The notes below the pieces were generated by a model that was not told where the DNA came from, made no database searches, and saw only the letters and a program-made list of their open reading frames with translations. A program made the translations under genes and the position numbers. A stretch of 64,000 nt of DNA from Oxalobacteraceae bacterium OTU3CINTB1 (lineage in GTDB: Bacteria > Pseudomonadota > Gammaproteobacteria > Burkholderiales > Burkholderiaceae_D): positions 6,076,001 to 6,140,000 of the forward strand of contig CP099652.1 of the NCBI GenBank assembly GCA_024123955.1, read 5' to 3'. Below are positions 1 through 8,393 of this stretch, one piece after another. Each line of letters starts with the position of its first letter. Position 1 is the stretch's first letter.

Positions 1-594
1 CCTTTCTCCATCGGCCTGACCGGCGGCATCGGCAGCGGCAAGACCACGGTGGCCAATATGTTCGCCGAGCGCGGCGCCAGCATCGTCGACACCGACCTCA
101 TCGCCCACAGCCTGACGGCGCCCGGCGGCCCGGCCATGCCCGCCATCGTCGCCGAATTCGGCCCGGAGTTCGCCGACGCGACCGGCGCGCTCGACCGCGC
201 CCGCATGCGCCAGCTGGTGTTTGCCGACGCCGGCGCCAAGGCGCGCCTGGAAGCCATCCTCCATCCCCGCATCCGCGACGGCGCGCTGGCGGCCGGCGCG
301 GCCGCGACCGGCAGCTACGTCATCTACGCGGTGCCGCTGCTGGTCGAGTCCGGTACGTGGCGGTCCCGCGTGGCGCGCGTGCTGGTGATCGACTGCCGCG
401 AGGAAGTGCAAATTGCTCGCGTAATGGCGCGTAACAATTTGCCGGAACCGCAGGTACTGGCCATCATGGCGGCCCAGGCGAGCCGCGCGCAACGGTTGGC
501 CGCCGCCGACGACATTATCGAGAACAACGACGGAATCGCCGCTTTGGGGCCACAAATCGACCGTTTACACGCTCTCTACATGAAAATTCGCTAG
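1..594 (+). CDS. coaE: Dephospho-CoA kinase, 5' end outside window
   Basis: Last step of coenzyme A synthesis: phosphorylates the 3'-hydroxyl of dephospho-CoA with ATP, in the cytosol. The reading frame is open from base 1, and the P-loop GGIGSGKTT lies at about residues 7-15 of the visible part, so only a few N-terminal residues are missing. The TDLIAH segment after the P-loop and the VPLLVESG segment near the middle fit CoaE, as does the C-terminal 'ARVMARNN' part. It is followed by zapD and yacG in the same direction, the usual proteobacterial order. An ATG at 49 would remove the P-loop and is not the start. Confidence 0.93.
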   Translation, partial: PFSIGLTGGIGSGKTTVANMFAERGASIVDTDLIAHSLTAPGGPAMPAIVAEFGPEFADATGALDRARMRQLVFADAGAKARLEAILHPRIRDGALAAGAAATGSYVIYAVPLLVESGTWRSRVARVLVIDCREEVQIARVMARNNLPEPQVLAIMAAQASRAQRLAAADDIIENNDGIAALGPQIDRLHALYMKIR

Positions 595-703
595 CATTTT
601 CAAAAAGAACGGTAACAATACCTCTGCAACGTTTGTATTTTTGCTTGGCTTGCTTCAGAATCACGTGAATTCACCGCAGGTCCACCAATAGAGGGATGTT
701 ATT

Positions 704-1459
704 TTGATTGTCTACGAATATCCTTTCAACGAGCGCATCCGCACGTTGTTGCGATTAGAGGATCTGTACGAGAAATTCAAATTCTTTGTGCATCAGGAAC
801 ATCCGATGCAGCATCACGTCGCGCTGTCGACGATCTTCGATATGCTGGAAGTGGCCGGCCGCGCCGACCTGAAATCCGACCTGCTGCAAGAGCTGGAACG
901 CCAGCGTCAAAGCCTGCTGGGCTACCGCATGAATCCGAATGTCCAGACCGAAACCCTGGACGCCATCCTTGCCGAGCTCGACGGTGTGAGCAGCGCGCTG
1001 GTCGCGGCCCAGGGCAAGACCGGTCAGAACGTGCGCGACAACGAGTGGCTGATGAGCATCCGTGGCCGCACCATCATTCCCGGCGGCGCCTGCGAATTCG
1101 ATCTGCCGTCGTATTACGCCTGGCAAAAGCGCCCGGCCGAGCAGCGCTTCAACGACATCGCCACCTGGTTCGCGCCGCTGGCGCCGTTGTTCGATGCGCT
1201 GGCGCTGGTGCTGCGCCTGCTGCGCGACTCCGGCGGCCCGGTCAAGATGATCGCCGTCGCCGGCAGTTATCAGCAAATGTTGCAGGGCAAGGTCTATCAG
1301 ATGCTGCGTTTGACGCTGGACGAATCGATGGGCGCGATCCCCGAGATCTCGGCCAACAAGTACATGCTGTGGGTGCGCTTTACCACCCAGGGCGGCGACC
1401 TGAAACCCAAGGCGCTGGAAGATGATGTACCATTCGAGCTCACACTCTGTAACTTCTGA
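704..1459 (+). CDS. zapD: Cell division protein ZapD
   Basis: ZapD (YacF) binds the C-terminal tail of FtsZ and bundles Z-ring filaments at mid-cell. The 251-residue product has the typical start ([17 protein letters not shown]) and the family length of about 250. The start codon is TTG at 704, preceded by GAGGGA at 691-696, a suitable ribosome binding site; no in-frame ATG precedes the conserved N-terminus. It sits between coaE and yacG, and the yacG start is 9 bases after its stop, so the two are probably cotranscribed. Its partner FtsZ is encoded at 26501-27724. Confidence 0.93.
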   Translation: MIVYEYPFNERIRTLLRLEDLYEKFKFFVHQEHPMQHHVALSTIFDMLEVAGRADLKSDLLQELERQRQSLLGYRMNPNVQTETLDAILAELDGVSSALVAAQGKTGQNVRDNEWLMSIRGRTIIPGGACEFDLPSYYAWQKRPAEQRFNDIATWFAPLAPLFDALALVLRLLRDSGGPVKMIAVAGSYQQMLQGKVYQMLRLTLDESMGAIPEISANKYMLWVRFTTQGGDLKPKALEDDVPFELTLCNF

Positions 1460-1468
1460 AGAATTATC

Positions 1469-1642
1469 ATGGCCACCGTAGTTGACTGCCCTACCTGCTC
1501 CGCCAAAGTGGAGTGGAAGGAAGAGAATAAGTATCGCCCGTTCTGTTCGGAACGCTGCAAACAGATCGATCTCGGCGCCTGGGCCGAGGAAAAGTACGCC
1601 ATCCCCGCCGCGCCGCCCAAAGATCCGTTGGAAGAAGAATAG
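1469..1642 (+). CDS. yacG: DNA gyrase inhibitor YacG, zinc-binding
   Basis: Small 57-residue zinc protein. Four cysteines at 7, 10, 26 and 30 form the C-x2-C-x15-C-x3-C finger of the YacG family, followed by the conserved 'R-C-K-x-I-D-L-G-x-W' segment and an acidic tail. In E. coli YacG binds GyrB and blocks DNA binding by gyrase. The gene starts 9 bases after the zapD stop, the third gene of the coaE-zapD-yacG unit. It stops 13 bases before the convergent anti-sigma gene ends; no terminator is obvious between them. Confidence 0.92.
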   Translation: MATVVDCPTCSAKVEWKEENKYRPFCSERCKQIDLGAWAEEKYAIPAAPPKDPLEEE

Positions 1643-1654
1643 TCCGCCGCGGCC

Positions 1655-2365
1655 TTACATCGCGGTCGATTTCACTTTCACGGCCCTACCGATGTACAGG
1701 ATCGGACCGGTTGGACGGCCGGTCGGCGAACCGGCTTCCGGCTCCAGGGTGATTTCAAACAGCTGTCCGGCTTCGACCTGCGGCAGCTTGCCCAGCGCTA
1801 CCTTCAGCGGCTGGTTCGGCGTCACCAATCCCAACGACTCCGGCTTGCCCCAGTTTTTTCCCTTGGTCCAGAACTGCAGCGATTTCTGGCTCGGCACGGG
1901 CGTGCCTTCGAGCGGCGTCAAGGTCAGTTGATTGTTCAGACTGGCCTGCACCACATAGCCGGCGTTGCGTTCCTGCGGCGACACGAGCACCACCATATAG
2001 GCGGGCTGCGCCGGGTCCGGACGCACCAGCACGATGCTGGCCAACACGAAGGTCGCGACCATCGCCAGGCCCGCAAGCGAGCGCCACAGCCGCAGATCGT
2101 CCCACCAGCGGCGCCAGCCGCCGGCATCGGTCACCGCTTGCGGACGCAGATTGCCGACGATGCGCGGCCACAGTTTCGGCGACGGTTCGACCGGCTCGGC
2201 CAGCGCCGTCAGCGGCAGCAGGCGGCGCTCCCATGCATCGACTTCGGCGCGCAGCAGCGGCTCGTCCTGCATGCGGCGCTCCACTTGCAGGCGCGCCGCC
2301 AGCGGCAAGGTGCCCAGCACGTACTCGCCGGCCAGCTGCTGCAATTCCTCCAGTGATTCGTTCAT
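1655..2365 (-). CDS. Anti-sigma factor, RskA-like
   Basis: Membrane anti-sigma factor expected to hold the ECF sigma factor encoded just upstream. The N-terminal 90 residues look like a cytoplasmic anti-sigma (zinc-less, RskA type) helical domain (LQQLAGEYVLGTLPLAARLQVERRM). One membrane helix lies near residues 95-117 (AGLAMVATFVLASIVLV), and the periplasmic part carries the anti-sigma-K pattern (QERNAGYVVQ, LQFWTKGK, G-Q-x-FEITLEPEAGSPTGRPTGPILYIG). The ATG at 2365 overlaps the sigma stop as ATGA. An ATG three codons upstream (2374) is possible, but the coupled start is preferred. The inducing signal cannot be read from the sequence. Confidence 0.85.
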   Translation of the reverse strand: MNESLEELQQLAGEYVLGTLPLAARLQVERRMQDEPLLRAEVDAWERRLLPLTALAEPVEPSPKLWPRIVGNLRPQAVTDAGGWRRWWDDLRLWRSLAGLAMVATFVLASIVLVRPDPAQPAYMVVLVSPQERNAGYVVQASLNNQLTLTPLEGTPVPSQKSLQFWTKGKNWGKPESLGLVTPNQPLKVALGKLPQVEAGQLFEITLEPEAGSPTGRPTGPILYIGRAVKVKSTAM

Positions 2366-2916
2366 CCCATGCACTCCCGCAATGCGGCCAGGCCGCGCTT
2401 GAGCCAGGCCTTGACCGTGCCCAGCGGCGCGTTCAGCCGCGTCGCGATTTCGCTGTGGCTGCAGCCGTCGACATAGGCGCAGACGATGCTGTTGCGCTTG
2501 GCGCTATCCAGATGGCTCAGGCAATCGTTCAAGCGGCCCATGCTGGCTTGCAGTTCAAATTGTTCGGCCACGGTGTCGGTCCGGTCTTCCTGCAAGGCGT
2601 CGAGCGTGTCGGCCTCGACATACACTTCCCGCTCGCGCGAACGCAGCGTGTTGAGCGCCTGATGCCGCACGACGGTAAAAATCCAGCCCCGCGCCGCGCC
2701 GCGTTGCGGATCGAAGCTGGCGGCTTTCTGCCAGATGCTGACGAAGGCGTCGTGCAGCACGTCCTCGGCCACGTCGCGGCGGCGCACGATGCGCAGCGCC
2801 ACGCCCAACAAATGGCGGCCGTCCTGTTCATACAGGCGCTGCAAGGCACGCTGGTCGCCTTTGGCACAGGCGTGCAGCGCGGCGTCGTAGTCAAAACCGT
2901 CCGGGGCGTTCGGCAT
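2362..2916 (-). CDS. RNA polymerase ECF-type sigma factor
   Basis: Sigma-70 family factor of the extracytoplasmic function class, about 184 residues. Region 2 (AEDVLHDAFVSIWQ, then RGWIFTVVRHQALNTLR) and region 4 (HLDSAKRNSIVCAYVDG, then HSEIATRLNAPLGTVKAWLKRG) are both clear, joined by a short linker. The pairing with an RskA-type anti-sigma suggests the SigK-like ECF group. The start is uncertain: ATG at 2916 is given, and an in-frame TTG lies two codons upstream at 2922; neither has a strong ribosome site. The gene overlaps its anti-sigma partner by four bases. No target promoters can be assigned. Confidence 0.9.
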   Translation of the reverse strand: MPNAPDGFDYDAALHACAKGDQRALQRLYEQDGRHLLGVALRIVRRRDVAEDVLHDAFVSIWQKAASFDPQRGAARGWIFTVVRHQALNTLRSREREVYVEADTLDALQEDRTDTVAEQFELQASMGRLNDCLSHLDSAKRNSIVCAYVDGCSHSEIATRLNAPLGTVKAWLKRGLAALRECMG

Positions 2917-3020
2917 CAGCAATCGGGAAAAAAAGGGTGGGCGCGGCCCGGCGGTGTTCTGCTGAGTGTCGGCCGATTATAGCCGATCACATCCGCCCAA
3001 CCGCCGGCTCCGCAACGGAA

Positions 3021-3557
3021 TTACGCGGCTTTCCAGAAGATGTAGTCGGCCTGGTACTTCACGGTTTCCTTGGCGCCCAGGTTGGCGGCGGCGCAAGCGC
3101 TGGCCGGCGCCACGCCGCCCTTGGTGGCGACGCGCTGGATGTAGGTGACGCCGGTCATGGCGCCGCTGCCCATGGCCGGGTTGGCCTTGACCAGTTGCGA
3201 TGGAATATTGCCGGCGCCGGCCGGAGCGACCGCGACCTGGGTGGCGGTGACCTTGGAGCCATCGTTGTTCTGCCACGTGGCCGGCGGGCCGAAGTATTTG
3301 CCGACGCTCATGCCGCTGCGGTCGTTCAGGACGGCGTCGGGGCCGACGAAGGTCCATTCGAACTGGCCGGCGGCGTCCTTCTTGGCCTTGCATTCGTAGG
3401 TGATATCGCCGGCGCCCACCGTTTCCATGGCAACCTTATTACCTGCTGGCACCTGTACGGCGGCCGGCAAAGCCTGTTGGTCGAAGGTCGGGGCGCTGGC
3501 GCAAGCGGACAGCAGGACGGCGGCGGCGAGGATGGCGGCGGATTGTTGGATTTGCAT
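3021..3557 (-). CDS. DUF3455 domain lipoprotein
   Basis: 178-residue exported protein. The N-terminus is a lipoprotein signal with a lipobox (LLSAC, Cys at about residue 20), so the mature protein should be membrane anchored. The body matches the DUF3455 pattern: 'ITYECKAK', 'FEWTFVGPDAVL', 'G-x-YFGPPATWQNNDGSKV', 'IQRVATKGG', then a C-terminal 'YQADYIFWK'. Function unknown. The start at 3557 has AGGAG eight bases upstream. A longer in-frame reading to 3716 would run through the palindromic repeat at 3673 and has no signal peptide at its N-terminus. It appears to be a single-gene unit. Confidence 0.85.
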   Translation of the reverse strand: MQIQQSAAILAAAVLLSACASAPTFDQQALPAAVQVPAGNKVAMETVGAGDITYECKAKKDAAGQFEWTFVGPDAVLNDRSGMSVGKYFGPPATWQNNDGSKVTATQVAVAPAGAGNIPSQLVKANPAMGSGAMTGVTYIQRVATKGGVAPASACAAANLGAKETVKYQADYIFWKAA

Positions 3558-3672
3558 ATCAGGCTCCTGAGTAGTAGTGAGAACCAGCGGGATTGTCCCG
3601 TTGATGTCAGTACTACACGCGAGCGCAGAGTTTGGATGCAGCCGGATGCAAATATATTTTGCAGCAGCAAAT

Positions 3673-3791
3673 CCGGGGTCAGGTCCACCAATTCTACACG
3701 GGCTTAACCGTTGCATTCACAAATCGTTCCCGGCGGAGGGTTTGTCGTCCCCACGGACGAGGACGTGTAGAATTGGTGGACCTGACCCCGG
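3673..3791. repeat. Palindromic element with 28-bp inverted arms
   Basis: Two perfect 28-bp inverted arms, 3673-3700 and 3764-3791, enclose a 63-bp core. Each arm contains GGGGTCAGGTCCACC and ends in CTACACG. An inner hairpin TCGTCC-CCAC-GGACGA lies at 3745-3760. A 24/28 copy of the arm occurs alone at 24135-24162. It has the form of a REP/BIME pair or a very small MITE. It lies between the DUF3455 lipoprotein and mutT, and no transposase lies nearby. Confidence 0.8.
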
Positions 3792-3803
3792 AGTGTACGG
3801 AAG

Positions 3804-4223
3804 TTAAGTTTGCTCGGCGCGGACGACGTCGAGCCATTCGAGCAGCGGGATCGTCGCCGGCAGCAGCGGTTCGACACCCACCGTACCCTGCCACGCGAAC
3901 GCCTGCCCTTCCAGGCTTTGCGGCTCGCCTTCCCAATCGCGGCTGATGTAGAAATGCAGTCGCACGTGCGCGTGCGGGTACACGTATTCGACGCCGCACC
4001 ATTCGTCGGCGCTGTTGATCGTGAGACCCAGCTCTTCGACGAACTCGCGCTTGAGCGCCTCCAGTATCGTTTCGCCCGGATCGACTTTGCCGCCGGGGAA
4101 TTCCCAGTAGCCGTCGTACGGCTTGCCGGCCGGACGCTGACCCAGCAGCACGTCACCATTCGGCTTCATCAGGATGCCGACGGCGACATCGACCGGTTTG
4201 ATCTTCGCTTCGCCGCCACTCAT
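3804..4223 (-). CDS. mutT: NUDIX hydrolase, 8-oxo-dGTP diphosphatase-like
   Basis: 139-residue NUDIX protein of the MutT type, which hydrolyses oxidised dGTP to the monophosphate and so prevents transversions. The NUDIX box is intact (GGKVDPGET, then REFVEELG), preceded by the PxDGYWEFP segment that is typical of MutT. The ATG at 4223 overlaps the stop of the DUF815 gene as ATGA, which fixes the start; an upstream in-frame start would lie within that gene. The order argJ-DUF815-mutT near secA and lpxC is conserved in betaproteobacteria, which supports the MutT assignment over other NUDIX families. Confidence 0.9.
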   Translation of the reverse strand: MSGGEAKIKPVDVAVGILMKPNGDVLLGQRPAGKPYDGYWEFPGGKVDPGETILEALKREFVEELGLTINSADEWCGVEYVYPHAHVRLHFYISRDWEGEPQSLEGQAFAWQGTVGVEPLLPATIPLLEWLDVVRAEQT

Positions 4224-5107
4224 GCCTGCCCGTCCTGCGGCAGCTTGCCGGCGTAATCCTTGGCGAACTGCCACGCCACCCGGCCCGAACGCGATCCGCG
4301 CTGCAAGGCCCAGCGCAGGGCGTCGCCGCGCGCCGCCTCGATCTGCGCCTCGGTGCAGCCCAGCGACGACAACCAGTGGCCAACGATGGCCAGGTAGTCA
4401 TCCTGCTTGAACGGGTAGAACGACAGCCACAGACCGAAGCGCTCCGACAGCGAGATCTTCTCCTCCACCGTTTCGCCGGGATGCAGGTCGCCATCCTCGT
4501 CATGCTTGTAGCTGGTGTTGTCCGACATCCGCTCCGGCATCAGGTGGCGGCGGTTGGAGGTGGCGTAGATCAGCACATTGTCCGACTGCGCCGAGATGCT
4601 GCCGTCGAGTGCCACCTTCAGCGCCTTGTAGCCGCTCTCGCCCTCTTCGAACGACAGGTCGTCGCAGAAGATGATGAAGCGCTCCGGCCGTCCGGCGACA
4701 ATGTCGACGATGTCCGGCAGCTCGGCCAGATCGGCCTTGTCCACTTCGATCAGCCGCAGGCCGTCCTTGCCGAACTGGTTCAGGCACGCCTTGATCAACG
4801 ACGATTTGCCGGTGCCGCGCGCGCCCGTCAGGAGCACGTTGTTGGCCGGCCTGCCTTGCACGAACTGGCGCGTGTTCTGCTCGATCTGCTCTTTCTGCGG
4901 GCCGATATGCTGCAAGTCGTCCAGCGCGATCGGCGACACGTGCGCCACCGCCTGCAGGTAGCTGGCGCCGCCGCCGCTGCGCTTGCGCCAGCGGAAGGCG
5001 AAGCCCAGCTTCCAGTCGGGTTCACGCGGCGCCTGCGGCAGCACCGCCTCCACGCGCGCCAGCAGAGCCTCGGCGCGCACCAGGAATTGTTCGAGGGGCG
5101 TCGCCAT
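4220..5107 (-). CDS. DUF815 family AAA-type ATPase
   Basis: 295-residue cytosolic P-loop ATPase of the DUF815 family. Walker A is GARGTGKS at residues 95-102, and the Walker B-like strand is RFIIFCDDLSFEEGE. A sensor region 'DNVLIYATSNRRHLMPE' follows, with the SERFGLWLSFYPF segment near the C-terminus. The exact role of the family is not established; it resembles a DnaA/Cdc6-like AAA domain and is normally found between argJ and mutT, as here. It starts one base after argJ ends and overlaps mutT by four bases, so the three genes form one operon. Confidence 0.88.
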   Translation of the reverse strand: MATPLEQFLVRAEALLARVEAVLPQAPREPDWKLGFAFRWRKRSGGGASYLQAVAHVSPIALDDLQHIGPQKEQIEQNTRQFVQGRPANNVLLTGARGTGKSSLIKACLNQFGKDGLRLIEVDKADLAELPDIVDIVAGRPERFIIFCDDLSFEEGESGYKALKVALDGSISAQSDNVLIYATSNRRHLMPERMSDNTSYKHDEDGDLHPGETVEEKISLSERFGLWLSFYPFKQDDYLAIVGHWLSSLGCTEAQIEAARGDALRWALQRGSRSGRVAWQFAKDYAGKLPQDGQA

Positions 5108-5108
5108 C

Positions 5109-6344
5109 TCAGGAGCGGTAGTCGGCGTTGATGCTCACGTAGTCGTGCGACAGGTCGCAGGTGTAGACGGTGGCCGCCGCCGCGCCGCGCGCCAGCTTGA
5201 CGCGCACCGTGATTTCGCTTTGCTTCATCACGCGCTGGCCGTCTTCTTCCTTGTAGTCCGGATTGCGGCCGCCGTTCTTGGCGACCCAGACATCGTCCAG
5301 ATACAGATTCAGTTTGGCGACGTCCAGATCCACGCCGGCGTAGCCGATGGCGGCCAGGATGCGGCCCAGGTTAGGGTCGGAGGCGAAGAACGCGGTCTTG
5401 ACCAGCGGCGAGTGGCCGATCGAGTAGGCGATCTTGCGGCACTCCTCGACGCTTTCGCCTTCTTCAACCGTGATGGTGATGAATTTGGTGGCGCCTTCGC
5501 CGTCGCGCACGATGGCCTGCGCCAGGAACAGCGACAGCTCGGTGACGGCGGCGGCCAGTTCGGCGTATGCCGGCGAGTCGACCGAGTTTACTTCCAGGGT
5601 GCCGGCGCCGGTGGCGATCAGCATGAAGGAGTCGTTGGTGGAGGTGTCGCCGTCGATGGTGATGCAGTTGAAGCTCTGGTCGGCGACCTGCTTGACCAGC
5701 ACGTCGAGCACCGGCTGCGCGACCTTGGCGTCCAGCGCCAGGTAGCCCAGCATGGTGGCCATGTTCGGCTTGATCATGCCGGCGCCCTTGCTGATGCCGC
5801 TCATGGTGACCGTGTGGCCGCCGATGGTGACGGTGCGCGAGCCGGCCTTGGGCTGGGTGTCGGTGGTCATGATGGCTTCGGCCGCGTTGTACCAGTTGTC
5901 GGCCTTCAGGCCGGCGATCGCCTGCGGCAGGCCGGCGATCACTTTGGCGGCCGGCAGCGGCTCGAGGATCACGCCGGTGGAAAACGGCAGGATCTGCGAC
6001 GGTTCGCAGCCCAGTTGCGCGGCCAGCGCGGCGCAGGTTTCGTTGGCCAGCGACAGACCCAGTTCGCCGGTGCCGGCGTTGGCGTTGCCGGTGTTGATCA
6101 GCAGCGCGGCGATCGGCTTGCCGCTTTCCTTGGCGGCGGCCAGGTGGGCCTTGGCGATCTGCACCGGCGCGGCGCAGAAGCGGTTCAGCGTGAACACGCC
6201 CGCCACGGTGGCCGTCGGCGCGACCTTCAACACCAGCACGTCCTTGCGGTTCGGCTTCTTGATGCCGGCTTCGGCGAAACCGATTTCGACACCGGCGACA
6301 GGCTTGAGTGCGGAGGCAAGGGGCAGAGGGGAATTGACGGCCAT
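5109..6344 (-). CDS. argJ: Bifunctional ornithine/glutamate N-acetyltransferase ArgJ
   Basis: 411-residue enzyme of the cyclic arginine pathway. It moves the acetyl group from N-acetylornithine to glutamate and may also make N-acetylglutamate from acetyl-CoA. The family self-cleaves before a threonine, here Thr197 in KPNMATMLG, giving alpha and beta chains. Other landmarks are the oxyanion pair in '[11 protein letters not shown]', 'TTDTQPK' and the C-terminal '[16 protein letters not shown]'. Length and ends match ArgJ. It is the first gene of the argJ-DUF815-mutT operon, and the intergenic region upstream (6345-6724) should hold its promoter. Confidence 0.95.
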   Translation of the reverse strand: MAVNSPLPLASALKPVAGVEIGFAEAGIKKPNRKDVLVLKVAPTATVAGVFTLNRFCAAPVQIAKAHLAAAKESGKPIAALLINTGNANAGTGELGLSLANETCAALAAQLGCEPSQILPFSTGVILEPLPAAKVIAGLPQAIAGLKADNWYNAAEAIMTTDTQPKAGSRTVTIGGHTVTMSGISKGAGMIKPNMATMLGYLALDAKVAQPVLDVLVKQVADQSFNCITIDGDTSTNDSFMLIATGAGTLEVNSVDSPAYAELAAAVTELSLFLAQAIVRDGEGATKFITITVEEGESVEECRKIAYSIGHSPLVKTAFFASDPNLGRILAAIGYAGVDLDVAKLNLYLDDVWVAKNGGRNPDYKEEDGQRVMKQSEITVRVKLARGAAAATVYTCDLSHDYVSINADYRS

Positions 6345-6543
6345 ATAAGTGATCTCGTGGGTGGAAAGTGGGAGCCGCTATTGTAATACCTGACAGGCAA
6401 AACGGCGCATGCCTTCGCGCCAGTACCAACAGAACCCGGCGCCAGGCGCGTGAGTAACTATTGGTCACACACCCTCAAAGTTGTCGGATCACTGGCGAAA
6501 TTGATAAATATGCGTAAAAAGTATCTTAACGTTGCAACACAAG

Positions 6544-6576
6544 CCCATGAATCCATGGGAGTTTTTGCGCAAAAAC
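6544..6576. promoter_or_regulatory. Two adjacent palindromes in the argJ/porin intergenic region
   Basis: CCCATG-AATC-CATGGG at 6544-6559 is followed one base later by the perfect 16-bp palindrome GTTTTTGCGCAAAAAC at 6561-6576. They lie in the AT-richer 380-bp gap between the divergent argJ and porin genes, about 150 bases before the porin ATG. The placement suggests an operator, but the binding protein is unknown. The rest of 6345-6724 shows no convincing gene. Confidence 0.45.
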
Positions 6577-6724
6577 CACAACTTTTTAGCACGGTCGTAC
6601 ATTTTGTTACTTTAGCTTTCATGCATTTAAGAAATTAGTTTAACGTGAGCAACGAATGCCCCACCCCCGCATTGTCATACATCAGGCTAACTAAAAATCG
6701 AACACGACCAAGGATTTTGATCAA

Positions 6725-7939
6725 ATGAAAAAGCAACTTTTAGTAGCGGCAGTATTGTCCGCCCTCGCCGCCACCGCCAGCGCGGGCGTGCTGGACGACG
6801 GCAACCTGACCATCAGCGGCTTCGGCACCTTGGGCGTCGCCAAGAGCAACACCGACGACGCGCAATTCGCCCGCTATAACCAGGCCGAAGGCGTCGGCGA
6901 CAAGGCCCGCATCGGCCTCGATACCAACCTGGGTCTGCAAGCGACCTACAAAATGAACGACTGGCTGTCCGGCACTGTGCAGGTGCTGACCCGCAAGACC
7001 ACCAGCGACAGCTACTCCACCGACCTGACCTGGGGCTTCCTGAAGGCGCGCGTGAACGATGAAGTGAGCGTGCGCGTGGGCCGCATCGTCATGCCGATCT
7101 TCCTGATCTCGGACTACCAGAACGTCGGCTACGCCAACACCATGATGCGTCCACCGATCGAGATGTACGGCCAGGAACCGATGGAAAACGCCGACGGCGC
7201 CGACATCAACTACCAGCGCGCCTTCGGCGACTTCAATTTCACCGGCCAGGCCTTCGTCGGCCGCAGCCGCGGCAAGCTGTTCGTGCCGACCGGCGCCGGC
7301 TCGGTGGCCAACTACCGCGCGCCCGCAGCAGGTATCAGCCTGGGTGGCGAATACGGTCCGTTCACGGTGCGCATCGGCCATGCCCGCGCCGACTTGAAGA
7401 TCAAGGATCTGGCGCCAATCAACAGCCTGGGCGCGACCCTGCGCCAGCTCGGCTTCGCGCAACTCGCCAGCGACATCAATCTGACCGACGGCAAGAAGAT
7501 CGCCTTCACGTCGCTCGGCACGACCATGGACTGGAATAACATCCTGGTGCAGACCGAGTACGCGCAGCGCCGCGCCAAGGACCCGGTCTACATCCCGGAC
7601 ACCAACGCCTGGTACTTCATGACCGGCTACCGCTTCGGCAAATTCCTGCCGTACTACTCGCACGCGGCCACCAAGGACGCCGGCACCTCGGTGAACCTGC
7701 CGGCCAACTTCCCGCGCGCGGGCGTGCTGTCGTCGACCGTGCGCAGCACCTTGACGTCGGCCGAACAGAGCTCCGACCTGGTCGGTGTGCGCTGGGACTT
7801 CGCCAAATCGCTGGCGCTCAAGGTGCAAGTGGACCGCGTCAAGCCCAAGACCAAATCGGGCATGCTGATCTTCGCGCCGGCCGCCGGCTACCGCAATAGC
7901 GTCACCGTCGTCGGCGCCTCGCTCGACTTCGTATTCTGA
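6725..7939 (+). CDS. Outer membrane porin-like beta-barrel protein
   Basis: 404 residues with a clear signal peptide (cut after about residue 20, ASA-GV). It opens with 'LTISGFGTLGVAKS', a typical first barrel strand, and ends in an aromatic C-terminal strand (GASLDFVF), the mark of a Bam-assembled outer membrane barrel. Alternating polar and hydrophobic strands run throughout. It differs from the general porin at 48921 and may be specific for a solute that is not identifiable here. It is followed 13 bases later by a small periplasmic binding protein, then a sensor kinase, suggesting a three-gene operon. The start has AAGGAT upstream. Confidence 0.82.
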   Translation: MKKQLLVAAVLSALAATASAGVLDDGNLTISGFGTLGVAKSNTDDAQFARYNQAEGVGDKARIGLDTNLGLQATYKMNDWLSGTVQVLTRKTTSDSYSTDLTWGFLKARVNDEVSVRVGRIVMPIFLISDYQNVGYANTMMRPPIEMYGQEPMENADGADINYQRAFGDFNFTGQAFVGRSRGKLFVPTGAGSVANYRAPAAGISLGGEYGPFTVRIGHARADLKIKDLAPINSLGATLRQLGFAQLASDINLTDGKKIAFTSLGTTMDWNNILVQTEYAQRRAKDPVYIPDTNAWYFMTGYRFGKFLPYYSHAATKDAGTSVNLPANFPRAGVLSSTVRSTLTSAEQSSDLVGVRWDFAKSLALKVQVDRVKPKTKSGMLIFAPAAGYRNSVTVVGASLDFVF

Positions 7940-7952
7940 TTGGAGAGCGCAC

Positions 7953-8366
7953 ATGAAAAAAATCGTTATCTCGCTCGCACTGTCCGCCGTGACCATGGCC
8001 TGCTTCGCGCTGTCGGCGTCGGCGGAAACCGTCGTCATCGTCAGCCAGAAAAACCCGGCCACCCGCATGTTCTCGGAACAGGCGTCGCAATTCTTCCTCG
8101 GTAAATCGACGCTGTTCACGCCTGTCGACCAGGCCGAGGGTTCGGCGATCCGCGCCGACTTCTATCGCAAGGTCGCCGACAAGGACGCCGCGCAGGTCAA
8201 GGCGCTGTGGTCCAAGCTGGTGTTCACCGGCAAGGGCTCGCCGCCGAAGGAATACAACGGCAACGCCGAAGTAAAGAAGGCGGTTGCCGCCGATCCCAAG
8301 GCGATCGGGTATATTGACAAGTCCGCGGTGGACGATACCGTCAAGGTGATTCTGACGCTGCCTTAA
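7953..8366 (+). CDS. Small periplasmic PBP-like protein (phosphate SBP-like)
   Basis: 137 residues: a signal peptide of about 24 residues (ending SASA-E), then a short domain resembling the core of PstS-type solute-binding proteins ('VVIVSQKNPATRMFSEQASQFFLGKS', 'AIRADFYRKV', 'VKKAVAADPKAIGYIDKSAVDDTVKVIL'). Such mini-PBP proteins are often labelled phosphate ABC transporter substrate-binding protein, but no ABC permease or ATPase is nearby. Its position between a porin and a membrane sensor kinase suggests that it binds a ligand for, or signals to, the kinase; this is inference. The start has GGAGAG eight bases upstream. Confidence 0.8.
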   Translation: MKKIVISLALSAVTMACFALSASAETVVIVSQKNPATRMFSEQASQFFLGKSTLFTPVDQAEGSAIRADFYRKVADKDAAQVKALWSKLVFTGKGSPPKEYNGNAEVKKAVAADPKAIGYIDKSAVDDTVKVILTLP

Positions 8367-8393
8367 ACCTTCATTCGTTGTGAGCCGACCACT

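Noticed and set aside
6450..6638. 62-codon frame in the argJ/porin intergenic region
   Set aside because: Overlaps the two palindromes, no ribosome site, no recognisable features; more likely regulatory DNA.
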